A DNA stretch of 14,346 nt from Candidatus Poribacteria bacterium (GCA_002687025.1 NYZG01000077.1:1-14346), one strand, 5' to 3'. Counted from the first letter of the stretch, positions 1 through 7,324 are shown. The notes: a model not told the origin generated them from the sequence alone. Program-made: numbers and translations.

Positions 1-525
1 AACGAAGTTGATGGGGTCTTTGTGGCTTGGGACGGCGTTGTTCTGCGTGGCGAACCAATGATCGAACCCGTGGTCGCCCGGTTGAGGCTGATCGGGCGAA
101 TTGAACTTCCCGTTCAGATGCCACTTGCCTGCGACTGCCGTCGCGTACCCCGCGTCGCGTAGGAGGCCGGCCACGGTGGTCTCGCTTGCCTGGAGATGCA
201 TCGGTGAGCCGGCAGGAATCCAGTTGTAGATGCCGCATCGGTTCGGCGTGCGCCCGGTCATCAATCCCGCACGGGCAGGCGAGCACACGGGAGCGGCGGC
301 GTAGCAGTCGGTGAGTCGAACGCCCTCGTCGGCGAGAGCGTCGAGGTTGGGCGTTCTGATGGCTCGGTGGCCGTAACACGCGAGGTCTCCGTATCCGAGA
401 TCATCGCACAGGAACACCACGAAGTTCGGTCTGTCGCCCACTGCGCCGTCCTCCTCGCTTGCCCCGGAACGCCAGCGGAGGGCTGCCGCCATGCCTACCG
501 CGCCCAGAAACGTCCTTCGGTCCAT
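1..525 (-). CDS. Type I sulfatase, N-terminal part (C-terminus outside window)
   Basis: The first 175 codons of a formylglycine-dependent sulfatase read on the minus strand and run off the window at position 1. The protein begins MDRRTFLGAVGMAAAL, a twin-arginine (Tat) type leader, so export in folded form is likely. Family motifs visible: metal-binding DDLGYGD (D41, D42), the signature CSPAR (C81 to R85) whose Cys is oxidised to formylglycine by a maturase encoded elsewhere, and GKWH (K134, H136), which contacts substrate sulfate. The family hydrolyses sulfate esters of glycans or lipids. The substrate cannot be told from this fragment. The start ATG at 525 puts the RR motif at residues 3-4; no strong ribosome-binding site precedes it (GGAGG lies about 20 bases upstream). 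It is divergent from the TolB-like gene at 743. Full family members are usually 450-550 residues, so about two thirds is missing. Confidence 0.93.
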   Translation of the reverse strand, partial: MDRRTFLGAVGMAAALRWRSGASEEDGAVGDRPNFVVFLCDDLGYGDLACYGHRAIRTPNLDALADEGVRLTDCYAAAPVCSPARAGLMTGRTPNRCGIYNWIPAGSPMHLQASETTVAGLLRDAGYATAVAGKWHLNGKFNSPDQPQPGDHGFDHWFATQNNAVPSHKDPINFV

Positions 526-586
526 CGTCTGCCCGGTGTGCAGCGCGGCCTCCGCAAGCTCACACTCGGTTGCAGGTCGTGTCCGC

Positions 587-616
587 AATCTACCGGAAGG
601 CGCCGTGCCACGCCAA
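587..616 (-). promoter_or_regulatory. Candidate promoter for the sulfatase gene
   Basis: On the minus strand there is a TTGGCG hexamer (616 to 611), an 18-base spacer, then TAGATT (592 to 587). This is a partial sigma70 match and predicts a leader of about 55 bases before the ATG at 525. It was found by eye only, and both hexamers deviate from consensus. Confidence 0.28.
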
Positions 617-638
617 GGCCGATCTCCCGGCTCGCCAA

Positions 639-668
639 TTGCGCGTCGCACTGACGAGGCGCTATAAC
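639..668 (+). promoter_or_regulatory. Candidate promoter for the TolB-like lipoprotein gene
   Basis: TTGCGC (639-644), an 18-base spacer and TATAAC (663-668) form the best sigma70-like pair in the window, with five of six bases matching at -10. The predicted start near 675 gives a leader of about 68 bases to the ATG at 743. The same TTGCGC hexamer occurs at the right distance upstream of queG and the LamG gene. Confidence 0.45.
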
Positions 669-679
669 CGTGGCCGGCC

Positions 680-723
680 CAGCTATCCCGTCGGAGAGCG
701 CGTCGCGCGGCGGGATGTCTCGG
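680..723 (+). repeat. Intergenic repeat copy A (imperfect palindrome)
   Basis: This block begins CAGCT and ends TCGCGCGGCGGGATGTCTCGG. It aligns with gaps to 4609-4648, sharing the CAGCT start and the core CGCGCGGCGGGAyGTCyCG. In copy B the core holds a perfect palindrome. Here two bases differ, each turning a Watson-Crick pair into a possible G-U pair, so an RNA hairpin could survive. Copy A lies between the predicted start site and the ATG of the TolB-like gene. Both copies sit between divergent genes. It could be an operator, a leader hairpin or a small dispersed repeat. Confidence 0.4.
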
Positions 724-731
724 CACGCCAC

Positions 732-740
732 GGAGGGAGG
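732..740 (+). promoter_or_regulatory. Strong ribosome-binding site of the lipoprotein gene
   Basis: GGAGGGAGG contains two overlapping Shine-Dalgarno cores. The upstream GGAGG leaves a six-base spacer to the ATG at 743, which fixes this start. Confidence 0.7.
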
Positions 741-742
741 CC

Positions 743-1717
743 ATGGGCGTCAACCTTGCGCCGATGCTGTCGTGCTTGGTAGCTATGCTCGTGCTCGTCG
801 TCGCGTGCGGCGACGACGCTGACGATCTCTCCGACGACCCCGGAGATGTCGAGGCGCCGCAGATCGCCTTCGTGTCCGACCGCGACGGCTACACGCGCAT
901 ATACGCCATGGACGATGACGGCAGCAATCAGCGCGCGCTCTCCGACCCAGAATACGGCAGCGACACGTATCCGACGTGGTCGCCCGACGGCGCGAGTATC
1001 GCGTTCGTGTCGTACCGAGACCAGCACCACTCGAACGCGGAGATATACGTGATGGACGCAGACGGCGAGAACGAACGGAACATCACGACCGCCCCCGACA
1101 GCGACGACACGTACCCGGCCTGGTCGCCCGACGGACGGAGCATCGTCTTCGTGTCCGATCGTGGCGTTGAGCCGCGGCAAACGGGCGTGTACGTCATGCG
1201 CGCCGACGGCGAGGACGCGAAGCGAGTGCCGGGCGTCGGCGACGCGGACACTCCTCCCGAGTGGCCCACTTGGCCCGTCTGGTCACGTGACGGGGCGAGC
1301 ATCTTCCTGCGCACTGGACTCGGCGATGTGCTGGTGATGGACCTGGACGGGACGAACCGACGGCGGCTGGCATCCTTCGAACGCCTCAACCGCTACACGT
1401 TCCGTTGGTTTGCCGTGTCGCCGGACGAGCAGGGCCTCGCGATTGTGGAGGGCGATTACGAGCGGGAGGGGATCACCGTGATGGATATGCGCGGGGAGAG
1501 CCGCCGTGTCGTCGTGAGCGACCCGCTCGCATACCACGACGCCCCCGCATGGTCGCCCGACGGACGGCGTATCGCCTACACGTCCGTGTACGCGGCGAAC
1601 TTCGGGCGACCGCGACGCGCGGACATCCACGTCGTGGACCTGGAGGACTTGAGCGTGACGCGTCTCACCGACAGCCGCGACTACGACGGCATGCCCGCGT
1701 GGGAGTCCGCGTTCTGA
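743..1717 (+). CDS. TolB-like six-bladed beta-propeller lipoprotein
   Basis: A 324-residue lipoprotein. A hydrophobic leader ends in the lipobox LVVAC, with C22 the predicted lipidated residue, so it is probably membrane-anchored outside the cytoplasm. The rest is six propeller blades of the TolB/PD40 type. Each blade has an SIxFVS-like strand, an IYVMDxDG-like strand and, in several, the WSPDG turn (about residues 79-83, 127-131, 270-274). The 14-mer TGGTCGCCCGACGG, which encodes the turn, recurs three times in the DNA. Such propellers bind proteins or ligands and are not known to be enzymes. A true TolB has an extra N-terminal domain and Pal and Tol neighbours, both absent here, so this is a TolB-fold protein of unknown partner. 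Start chosen at 743 because GGAGGGAGG ends two bases before it and the lipobox then sits at the normal position. It converges with the GH123-like gene; the 39 bases between their stops show no clear terminator. Confidence 0.9.
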   Translation: MGVNLAPMLSCLVAMLVLVVACGDDADDLSDDPGDVEAPQIAFVSDRDGYTRIYAMDDDGSNQRALSDPEYGSDTYPTWSPDGASIAFVSYRDQHHSNAEIYVMDADGENERNITTAPDSDDTYPAWSPDGRSIVFVSDRGVEPRQTGVYVMRADGEDAKRVPGVGDADTPPEWPTWPVWSRDGASIFLRTGLGDVLVMDLDGTNRRRLASFERLNRYTFRWFAVSPDEQGLAIVEGDYEREGITVMDMRGESRRVVVSDPLAYHDAPAWSPDGRRIAYTSVYAANFGRPRRADIHVVDLEDLSVTRLTDSRDYDGMPAWESAF

Positions 1718-1756
1718 CGAGCTTCGGCGCCGTGCAACCGGCCCGGCGGCCCGCAT

Positions 1757-4537
1757 TCACCCGCTCAGCAGGGGGCCAGCCATGCAGTCCACCCGACGCT
1801 CCGACGTGCCGTGACGCGTCCCGTCAGGCGCGAGAATGGTGACCCTCAACGTGTATGACCCCACCCGAAGACCCGAGGTGTCTAGCAGTAGCGTGTCGGC
1901 CGTCGCGAGCTGCTGGACTATCTCGGTTCGTGTTCGCCCGTCCCCATCGACGAGCACGGCTTCGACGGAATAGACGCCGTCCTCCCCGCCGGCGGCGCCC
2001 ATCGTCTCGATGCCGACGGGAAGCGCCGCGCGCGGCAGCATGACGTACCGCGGCGCGTCCACCCGGTATATGACAGGCGCTATGAAGCGAAGCAGCGTCG
2101 CTTCGGCGATGTCGAACGTCAGGCGCGCGCCGTCGGGGTAGTTCGCCTCGGAGATGTACATCTGCACGCGCCGGACGGAGCGCCAGGGCGCCTCGCCCCG
2201 GCCGGCCTTCTCGATCATCGACCGGATCGGGAACAGGATCGGCGTCCACACGTTCTGATCGCCGCCCAGGTCCCGGGACTCCTCGAAGAAGCGGCCGCCG
2301 TTGATGGTGAAGCCGACGGGCGTGCTGTCGTCGGCGACCTCATCGCGATCCGAATCGACCCGCACCCAGTACAGCAGATAGTCGTAGCCGGTCATGTCGA
2401 GCTCGTCCTCGGCGAAGGCTCGGCGAACGCGCGGCCAGCCCATCGGGTAGTTCCCGCCCTCGCCGCGGTCGGTCTTGTGGTCGATCGTGACGTCCCAGCG
2501 AAGCCCGGTCTCCCGGTCCCTCCCGGCTTCGTCCGTGACGGTGATCGATCCTTCGCCGGTGTCGTTTACCCATTCGGACCAGTCGCCGCCGAGGCCCTTG
2601 GATTCCAGCAAGCCTCGGTCGAGGGCGTCGGCGATGAACTTCATCTCGCCCTCACTCGCCACGGGAGCCGTGTCCGCCACGAGGACCGATGGCGCGACGC
2701 CCCGCCGTGCGGCGGGAAACCTGAGCAACGCGGAGATGGCGCCGGCCAGCCGCCAACGTCGGCCGTTGAATTCCTCGGCGGGCCACATCCCGTCGGCGAG
2801 GTACTTCTGCTGCACGTGGATGTCGTCCCACATCTGCTGCAGGAGGGCTTTGCCCTGGGCGACGAGGCGTAGGCACTCCGCGTCGGTCGACCCCTCCCGT
2901 TCCCACACGGCCTGCTGGAGGGTGTATATGTAGCGCGCGTCGTCGCGCCCTTCGCGGAACGACTCCCAGTAGACGGCCGGGATGACCTCGCCATCGTCTC
3001 CAATGCGTTGGCCGCATCCCGACCGACTGCCGCGCAGGTAGTCGAACTGATCCGGCGCGGGCGTCCACGCCCAGTGCCAGGGAATCAGCGTCGTGTAGCC
3101 GCTTCGCCAGAACCCGAAGCCGTACGTCATCCGCCCACCGAGAGACATGACGCGGCGATCCTTGATCTCCCCCGCATTGTGGTTGGGGTAGCACCAGTAT
3201 TCGTAGCGATCCTGAGTGACGATCTCCTCGTACGGCGCCGAGTAGGGCTGGGAGCACCAGATGTCGACCGCGTCTCGGTAGTCGACGGCGTCCGCTGCGA
3301 GGGGATTCTTCGTGATGTACGTGCGGATGCCGGCATCGCGCACGGCCTGGTATACGCCGGCGCCGAACTCCTTGCGCGAGGCGTCCACCTCGTCTAGCGG
3401 GCAGCAGATGAACTCTGGCCATCCGTTCGCGCGGCTACGCGCCTCGAAGTCGCGGAACATCTCGGTGACTCGGTCGTAGAACTCCGGCGGCGGCATCTTG
3501 TCGATCTTCCAGTGCGAGCCGCGTTTGCCGTCGGGCGTCGTCTCGCGGTAGATGGCCTCGATTGCGTTCCCACCCGCCACGGGGATCTGGCCCGTCAGGC
3601 CTGCGGCCAGCATCCTCTCCATCTCGTCGGAGTCGCGAACGGTGATCCGTCCGTCGTCGTCCACGCGCAGATAGAGCGTGGGGCACATGTCGATGCCGAG
3701 CTCGATCATGGCTCTGTGCTCGTTGGCGGTCGCGCGGCGGGTGAACTCCTCGTCCCTATCGGCGAACTGCACGCGATTCCGCGCGTAGTAGTAGACAGAG
3801 TAGTGCTTCGCCGAATCTGCCAACAGCGGGAAACCGAGCACCCGTAGCGCGAGGGGGAGCTCGACAGCCTGGTCGTGGCCGTCGTCCCATACGGTCACCG
3901 TCCCGCGGTACAGGCCCGGAGCTGCGTCTTCAGGGACGCGCATGGTGATCCACCAGCGTTGGCACTCCCCGGCGGGCGAGGAGTGCGACGTCACGCGTTC
4001 GAGAAGTTCCGGCGTGCGACGGTACGTGTCTCGGGACGTGTAGCGCGGATACCCGACGTTCCAGTACGTAGCCAGCCGCACCGTCAGGTCCGACGCGGGG
4101 ATTTCGTCGTCGTCGCTGCGGAGGGAAGACACCCTCACCCGCGTATTCAGCAGGTCTCGAACGGGGTAGATGCTGAACGTGACCGGCTCGAACTCGCCGG
4201 GCGTCGCGAACGCCGCGAGGCCCTCCAGTCGCTCGTGGACGAGCGGGCGCGTGTTCGGGTGGACCGGCTCCATCAAGGGCCGCTGGAACACGATGTATCC
4301 CCGCGCCTGTTCGGCCGCGGTAAGGGTGGGCGGCGGCGCGATCTCCTCGAACGGGACCTCAGTATAGTTCTCCGGCACGGTCGGCTGCGCCCGCGCGACG
4401 CGCGCCTCCGCCGCGCTGTCGTCAGGTATGGGAGCCGCCCTGAGCGCGGGAGCCCCCATGCCCTCGGCCGCGCCCGCAGGGGAAGCCGCTGCGACTAGAC
4501 ACACGCACGTAACCAAGCCGACCGTCAGACTCATCAT
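1757..4537 (-). CDS. Secreted GH123/DUF4091-like glycoside hydrolase
   Basis: A 926-residue protein whose layout matches the GH123/DUF4091 group. After an N-terminal hydrophobic leader (about residues 1-24, cleavage near AGAAE) comes a beta-sandwich region (about 85-240), then a barrel-like catalytic region (about 240-545). The barrel contains LDEVD at 381-385. The adjacent Asp-Glu pair D382-E383 corresponds to the pair that GH123 N-acetyl-beta-galactosaminidases use in substrate-assisted catalysis. Other family-like stretches are VDIWCSQPY (424-432), the aromatic run IPWHWAW (485-491) and ESFREGRDDARYIY (525-538). The last 290 residues look like one or two beta-sandwich domains, one near 670-820 resembling a carbohydrate-binding module, followed by an Ig-like end. 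The leader lacks the usual basic residues. Tandem ATG codons lie at 4537 and 4534; AGGAG sits nine bases upstream of the first, and the frame has no alternative start before an upstream TAG. Precise substrate is unknown; beta-GalNAc glycans or glycolipids are the best family-based guess. Confidence 0.82.
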   Translation of the reverse strand: MMSLTVGLVTCVCLVAAASPAGAAEGMGAPALRAAPIPDDSAAEARVARAQPTVPENYTEVPFEEIAPPPTLTAAEQARGYIVFQRPLMEPVHPNTRPLVHERLEGLAAFATPGEFEPVTFSIYPVRDLLNTRVRVSSLRSDDDEIPASDLTVRLATYWNVGYPRYTSRDTYRRTPELLERVTSHSSPAGECQRWWITMRVPEDAAPGLYRGTVTVWDDGHDQAVELPLALRVLGFPLLADSAKHYSVYYYARNRVQFADRDEEFTRRATANEHRAMIELGIDMCPTLYLRVDDDGRITVRDSDEMERMLAAGLTGQIPVAGGNAIEAIYRETTPDGKRGSHWKIDKMPPPEFYDRVTEMFRDFEARSRANGWPEFICCPLDEVDASRKEFGAGVYQAVRDAGIRTYITKNPLAADAVDYRDAVDIWCSQPYSAPYEEIVTQDRYEYWCYPNHNAGEIKDRRVMSLGGRMTYGFGFWRSGYTTLIPWHWAWTPAPDQFDYLRGSRSGCGQRIGDDGEVIPAVYWESFREGRDDARYIYTLQQAVWEREGSTDAECLRLVAQGKALLQQMWDDIHVQQKYLADGMWPAEEFNGRRWRLAGAISALLRFPAARRGVAPSVLVADTAPVASEGEMKFIADALDRGLLESKGLGGDWSEWVNDTGEGSITVTDEAGRDRETGLRWDVTIDHKTDRGEGGNYPMGWPRVRRAFAEDELDMTGYDYLLYWVRVDSDRDEVADDSTPVGFTINGGRFFEESRDLGGDQNVWTPILFPIRSMIEKAGRGEAPWRSVRRVQMYISEANYPDGARLTFDIAEATLLRFIAPVIYRVDAPRYVMLPRAALPVGIETMGAAGGEDGVYSVEAVLVDGDGRTRTEIVQQLATADTLLLDTSGLRVGSYTLRVTILAPDGTRHGTSERRVDCMAGPLLSG

Positions 4538-4594
4538 GGCTCGCCGCTCCTGTCTGTCGCCGTGGGTCTCCTCACGACCCGTGGCTTGTCGAGG

Positions 4595-4623
4595 TGTCTA
4601 TCACGCCGCAGCTTACCGGACAA
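4595..4623 (-). promoter_or_regulatory. Candidate promoter for the GH123-like gene
   Basis: On the minus strand TTGTCC (4623 to 4618), a 17-base spacer and TAGACA (4600 to 4595) make a weak sigma70-like pair. It gives a leader of about 50 bases to the ATG at 4537. The palindrome of repeat copy B begins just upstream of this -35, a position where an activator or repressor could act. Confidence 0.27.
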
Positions 4624-4648
4624 CGACTCGCGCGGCGGGACGTCCCGC
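4609..4648 (+). repeat. Intergenic repeat copy B with a perfect 14-base palindrome
   Basis: This block aligns to copy A at 680-723: both begin CAGCT and share the core CGCGCGGCGGGAyGTCyCG. Here GCGGGACGTCCCGC (4635-4648) is a perfect palindrome centred on GACGTC. With one bulged base the arms extend to CGCG on each side (to about 4651). It overlaps the -35 side of the candidate GH123 promoter and lies about 190 bases upstream of queG. An operator is the simplest reading; a dispersed repeat is the alternative. Nothing coding was recognised in the surrounding 300 bases (4538-4837). Confidence 0.5.
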
Positions 4649-4764
4649 GCGGTCGGTTGCGCCAAGCATCGCGCCTTCGAGTGTATGCCCTTCGGCGTGA
4701 CGAGCGAGAAGGCGGAGCCCCATTCCGCGGCATACGCGAGCAGAACGCCCTGCCCACCACGTCA

Positions 4765-4794
4765 TTGCGCCGCGTCTCGCCGATGCCGTACCTT
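4765..4794 (+). promoter_or_regulatory. Candidate promoter for queG and the genes behind it
   Basis: TTGCGC (4765-4770), an 18-base spacer and TACCTT (4789-4794) predict transcription starting near 4801, 37 bases before the queG ATG. The -35 hexamer equals those proposed for the lipoprotein and LamG genes. The -10 matches consensus only partly. Confidence 0.38.
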
Positions 4795-4799
4795 ACCTC

Positions 4800-4816
4800 T
4801 GCGGGAGAAACCCGCA
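4800..4816 (+). other. Small leader hairpin at the predicted queG transcript start
   Basis: TGCGGG (4800-4805), a five-base AGAAA loop and CCCGCA (4811-4816) form a perfect six-pair stem. It falls at the predicted 5' end of the queG transcript, before the likely ribosome-binding site AGGGA (about 4823-4827). It may stabilise the mRNA end or modulate initiation. It has no run of T and is not a terminator. Confidence 0.4.
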
Positions 4817-4837
4817 TTGGCCAGGGAATCCCGTGCC

Positions 4838-5992
4838 ATGCCCGCCACCCAGACGCTGACCGACCAGCTCAAGCGCAAGGCGCGAGCCATCGGCTTCGAC
4901 GCCGTCGGCATCGCCCGTGTACAGGCCTACCCCCACGCCGACGCCTTCCGAGAGTGGCTGGAACGCGGCATGCACGCGACGATGGCATACATCCCGCGCT
5001 CCGAGGAGAAGCGGCTGGACCCCGAGCAGGTCGTCCCCGGCGCGCGGTCGATCGTAGCCGTCGCAAAGCTCTACCGAACGCAGGACATACCGCACGACCT
5101 GCGCGACGACCGCGAACGCGGCGTCATCTCGCGATACGCCTGGGGCGACGACTACCACGACATCGTGAAGGAACAGCTGAACGAGCTTCGAACTTGGCTG
5201 GAGGAGCGTTCCGACGCGCCGTTCGACTCGCGGGTCTATGTCGACTCCGGGCCGGTGCTCGAACGCGAGGTCGCCATGCTCGCCGGACTGGGGTGGATCG
5301 GCAAGAACACGATGCTGATGAGCCGGGAACTGGGCTCTTACTTCTTCCTGGGCGAGATCATCACGACGCTCGACCTCGTCGCCGATGAGCCGGTAACGGA
5401 TCACTGCGGCTCGTGCACGAAATGCCTCGACGCCTGCCCGACGGACGCGTTCCCGGCACCGTACACCCTCGACGCCAGGAAGTGCCTCTCGTACCTCACC
5501 ATCGAGCGAAAGGGCGAGATCCCCGCCGAGTACCGGGAGCTCGCGGGGAATCACATCTTCGGCTGCGACATCTGCCAGGAGGCGTGTCCCTGGAACCGGA
5601 AGGCCCCGCTCGCGGACGACACGGAATACCGACCCCGTGAGGGACTTGTCACCCCGGCACTGGCGCCGCTCATGGGGATGTCGGATGAGGCGTTCCGCGA
5701 GCGCTTCCGAGGCAGTCCCCTGAAGCGCCCCAAGCGGCGCGGGTTGCTGCGGAACGTCGCCGTCGCGCTTGGGAACACGTGCGATCCCGACGCGATCCCG
5801 GCGCTGGAGGCTGGCCTGTCCGACGCGGAGCCGCTGGTCCGTCGACACGTGGCCTGGGGATTGGGCCGCATCGGCGGCAAGCGCGCCCAGGAGGCGCTAC
5901 GCCGCGCCGGGGCGGCAGAGGACGACGCGGACGTCCTGGCGGAGATCGACGATGCGCTCCAGCAAGCGCCACAGGAGGAGGAGACACGATGA
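4838..5992 (+). CDS. queG: Epoxyqueuosine reductase QueG
   Basis: A 384-residue protein, close to the 379 of the E. coli enzyme. QueG reduces epoxyqueuosine to queuosine at wobble position 34 of GUN-anticodon tRNAs (Asp, Asn, His, Tyr), using cobalamin and two [4Fe-4S] clusters in the cytoplasm. Visible: VDSGPVLERE (135-144) with the proposed catalytic D136; the cluster motif CGSCTKCLDACP (C190, C193, C196, C200); C216; and GCDICQEACPWN (C243, C246, C250). The C-terminus (about 300-375) is a HEAT-like helical region with RRHVAWGLGRIGG, as in the family. The frame is open upstream to 4562, but homology begins at MPATQTLTDQLKRKA, so the ATG at 4838 is chosen; AGGGA lies about ten bases before it. 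The stop overlaps the next start as ATGA. None of the genes that make the queuosine precursors is in the window. Confidence 0.97.
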   Translation: MPATQTLTDQLKRKARAIGFDAVGIARVQAYPHADAFREWLERGMHATMAYIPRSEEKRLDPEQVVPGARSIVAVAKLYRTQDIPHDLRDDRERGVISRYAWGDDYHDIVKEQLNELRTWLEERSDAPFDSRVYVDSGPVLEREVAMLAGLGWIGKNTMLMSRELGSYFFLGEIITTLDLVADEPVTDHCGSCTKCLDACPTDAFPAPYTLDARKCLSYLTIERKGEIPAEYRELAGNHIFGCDICQEACPWNRKAPLADDTEYRPREGLVTPALAPLMGMSDEAFRERFRGSPLKRPKRRGLLRNVAVALGNTCDPDAIPALEAGLSDAEPLVRRHVAWGLGRIGGKRAQEALRRAGAAEDDADVLAEIDDALQQAPQEEETR

Positions 5993-7290
5993 GAGCAGGC
6001 GCCGCCCAGACGAACATCACACCGCTCGTGGGGACATCGCTCGCCGGGTACTTCCACGACCGCAAGATGGTCGACGTACGGGACGAGCTGTACTCCAAGG
6101 CCATCGTCCTCGACGACGGCGACACGCGCGCGGCGATCGTCATCTGCGACATCATTGCCGTGCCGGGCGACACGGTCGCCCAAGCGCGCGCCCTCGCCGC
6201 GTCCGGGTGCGACATCCCCGCCGAGAACATCCTCATCGCGGCCACCCACACGCACACTGCGGCGTCTCCCGCGGGACTGCTGGGAACGCCGCGCGCGGAC
6301 GAGTACATGGACGCGCTGCCGGCAAAGATCGCGGACAGCATCGTCCGCGCGACGGCGAGACTACAGCCCGCGAAGTGGGGCGCGGCCCTCGGCCACGAGC
6401 AGCGGCTGTCCTTCAACCGACGGTTCCGCATGCGCGACGGCAGCGTCCAGATGAATCCCGGCTACGACAACACAGACGCCATCGAGGCCGTCGGCCCCAT
6501 CGACCCGGACGTGCCCGTGCTCCACGTCGTGAACGCCGAGACGGACGCGAGCATCGCGTTGTTGGCGAACTTCGCGCTGCACTATGTCGGCGGCGCTCCC
6601 GGAGACATCGCCTCGGCCGACTACTTCGGCATGTTCGCGCGGGAGGCCGCGAAGTGGCTCGGAGGCGATCCCGTGGTCGCCCTCGCGAACGGCTTCTGTG
6701 GCGACATCAACAACGTCGACGTGACACGCCCGCCGTCCAGAACGGGGCCGTGGGAGCACGCGGAGCACGTCGCGCGTCTCCTCGCCATGAACGTCCTGGC
6801 CCTCGTCGAGCAGATGGACTACTCTCAGGACGGCAAGCTGCGCGCGGCGCGGGAGACGCTGACCATCCCGCTACGCCCGATAACCGATGAAATGCGCGCC
6901 GAAGCGCGGAAGACTCTCGGTGACAGGTCTCCACAGCATCCAGCCGACGGCTACTCGCGCGAGGAGGTATACGCCCGAGAGCTCCTGCTTCTCGACGAGG
7001 AGTCCGACGCCGTGTCGACGGAGACGCAGGTGATCGCGCTAGACGATGTCGGCCTGGTGGCGATGCCCGGGGAGATGTTCGTGCAGTTCGGTCTCGACCT
7101 GGCCGAGGGGTCGCCGTTCTCGACGCTGTTCAAGATCGAGCTCGCCAACGACTACATCGGCTACGTGCCCACGCCGCGGGCGTTCGAGGAAGGCAGCTAC
7201 GAGACGTGGTTCGCGCGGAGCAGCAAGCTCGTCCCGGAAGCGGGTGAGATGCTGATGGATGGCGCGCGACGACTGATTGCAGCTCTGTGA
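5989..7290 (+). CDS. Neutral/alkaline ceramidase-like hydrolase, short form
   Basis: A 433-residue protein of the neutral ceramidase family (N-terminal catalytic domain type), Zn-dependent amidases that cleave N-acyl-sphingosine. Family landmarks in order: ATHTH (H87, H89) and NFALH (H198), the usual histidine zinc ligands; NGFCGDIN (234-241); MPGE (E362), the acidic ligand; and NDYIGYVPT with Y392 in place of the ligand tyrosine, followed by GSYET (402-406). Secreted ceramidases run to 650 residues or more with an extra C-terminal beta domain. This protein lacks that domain and shows no signal peptide, so it is probably cytoplasmic and its true substrate may differ from ceramide. The ATG at 5989 overlaps the queG stop (ATGA) and GGAGGAGGAG lies 5-10 bases upstream, inside queG, which implies translational coupling. 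Confidence 0.85.
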   Translation: MRAGAAQTNITPLVGTSLAGYFHDRKMVDVRDELYSKAIVLDDGDTRAAIVICDIIAVPGDTVAQARALAASGCDIPAENILIAATHTHTAASPAGLLGTPRADEYMDALPAKIADSIVRATARLQPAKWGAALGHEQRLSFNRRFRMRDGSVQMNPGYDNTDAIEAVGPIDPDVPVLHVVNAETDASIALLANFALHYVGGAPGDIASADYFGMFAREAAKWLGGDPVVALANGFCGDINNVDVTRPPSRTGPWEHAEHVARLLAMNVLALVEQMDYSQDGKLRAARETLTIPLRPITDEMRAEARKTLGDRSPQHPADGYSREEVYARELLLLDEESDAVSTETQVIALDDVGLVAMPGEMFVQFGLDLAEGSPFSTLFKIELANDYIGYVPTPRAFEEGSYETWFARSSKLVPEAGEMLMDGARRLIAAL

Positions 7291-7313
7291 CGGCTTCGTG
7301 GACGCGACACGCC

Positions 7314-7317
7314 GAGG
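7314..7317 (+). promoter_or_regulatory. Ribosome-binding site that fixes the cyclase start
   Basis: GAGG seven bases before the ATG at 7325. It favours this start over the in-frame TTG at 7277, which lies inside the preceding gene. Confidence 0.5.
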
Positions 7318-7324
7318 ACTCTCA

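Noticed and set aside
975..1565. Repeated TGGTCGCCCGACGG 14-mer as a DNA repeat element
   Set aside because: All three copies encode the WSPDG turn of successive propeller blades in frame, so protein repetition explains them.
743..1717. Calling this gene tolB
   Set aside because: It lacks the TolB N-terminal domain, is shorter than usual, is a lipoprotein and has no tol or pal neighbours. Only the propeller fold is shared.
3875..4498. 207-codon frame opposite the GH123-like gene's N-terminus
   Set aside because: Arg-rich shadow frame; the minus strand has the signal peptide and family motifs.
4562..4837. Upstream in-frame extension of queG by 92 residues
   Set aside because: The extension has no QueG-like sequence and is low-complexity in Arg, Ser and Cys. 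It contains the proposed promoter, hairpin and palindrome. Homology starts at the ATG at 4838.
4795..4837. preQ1 riboswitch upstream of queG
   Set aside because: The hairpin loop is only five bases and the A-rich tail and pseudoknot partner expected of preQ1 aptamers are absent.
4793..5848. Long open frame antisense to queG
   Set aside because: It is a product of GC-rich codon bias opposite a clearly conserved gene; its translation is Arg- and Val-rich with no recognisable domain.
5670..6431. Open frame antisense to the queG/ceramidase-like junction
   Set aside because: It lies wholly opposite two well-supported genes, with Ser/Arg/Pro-rich translation and no motif.
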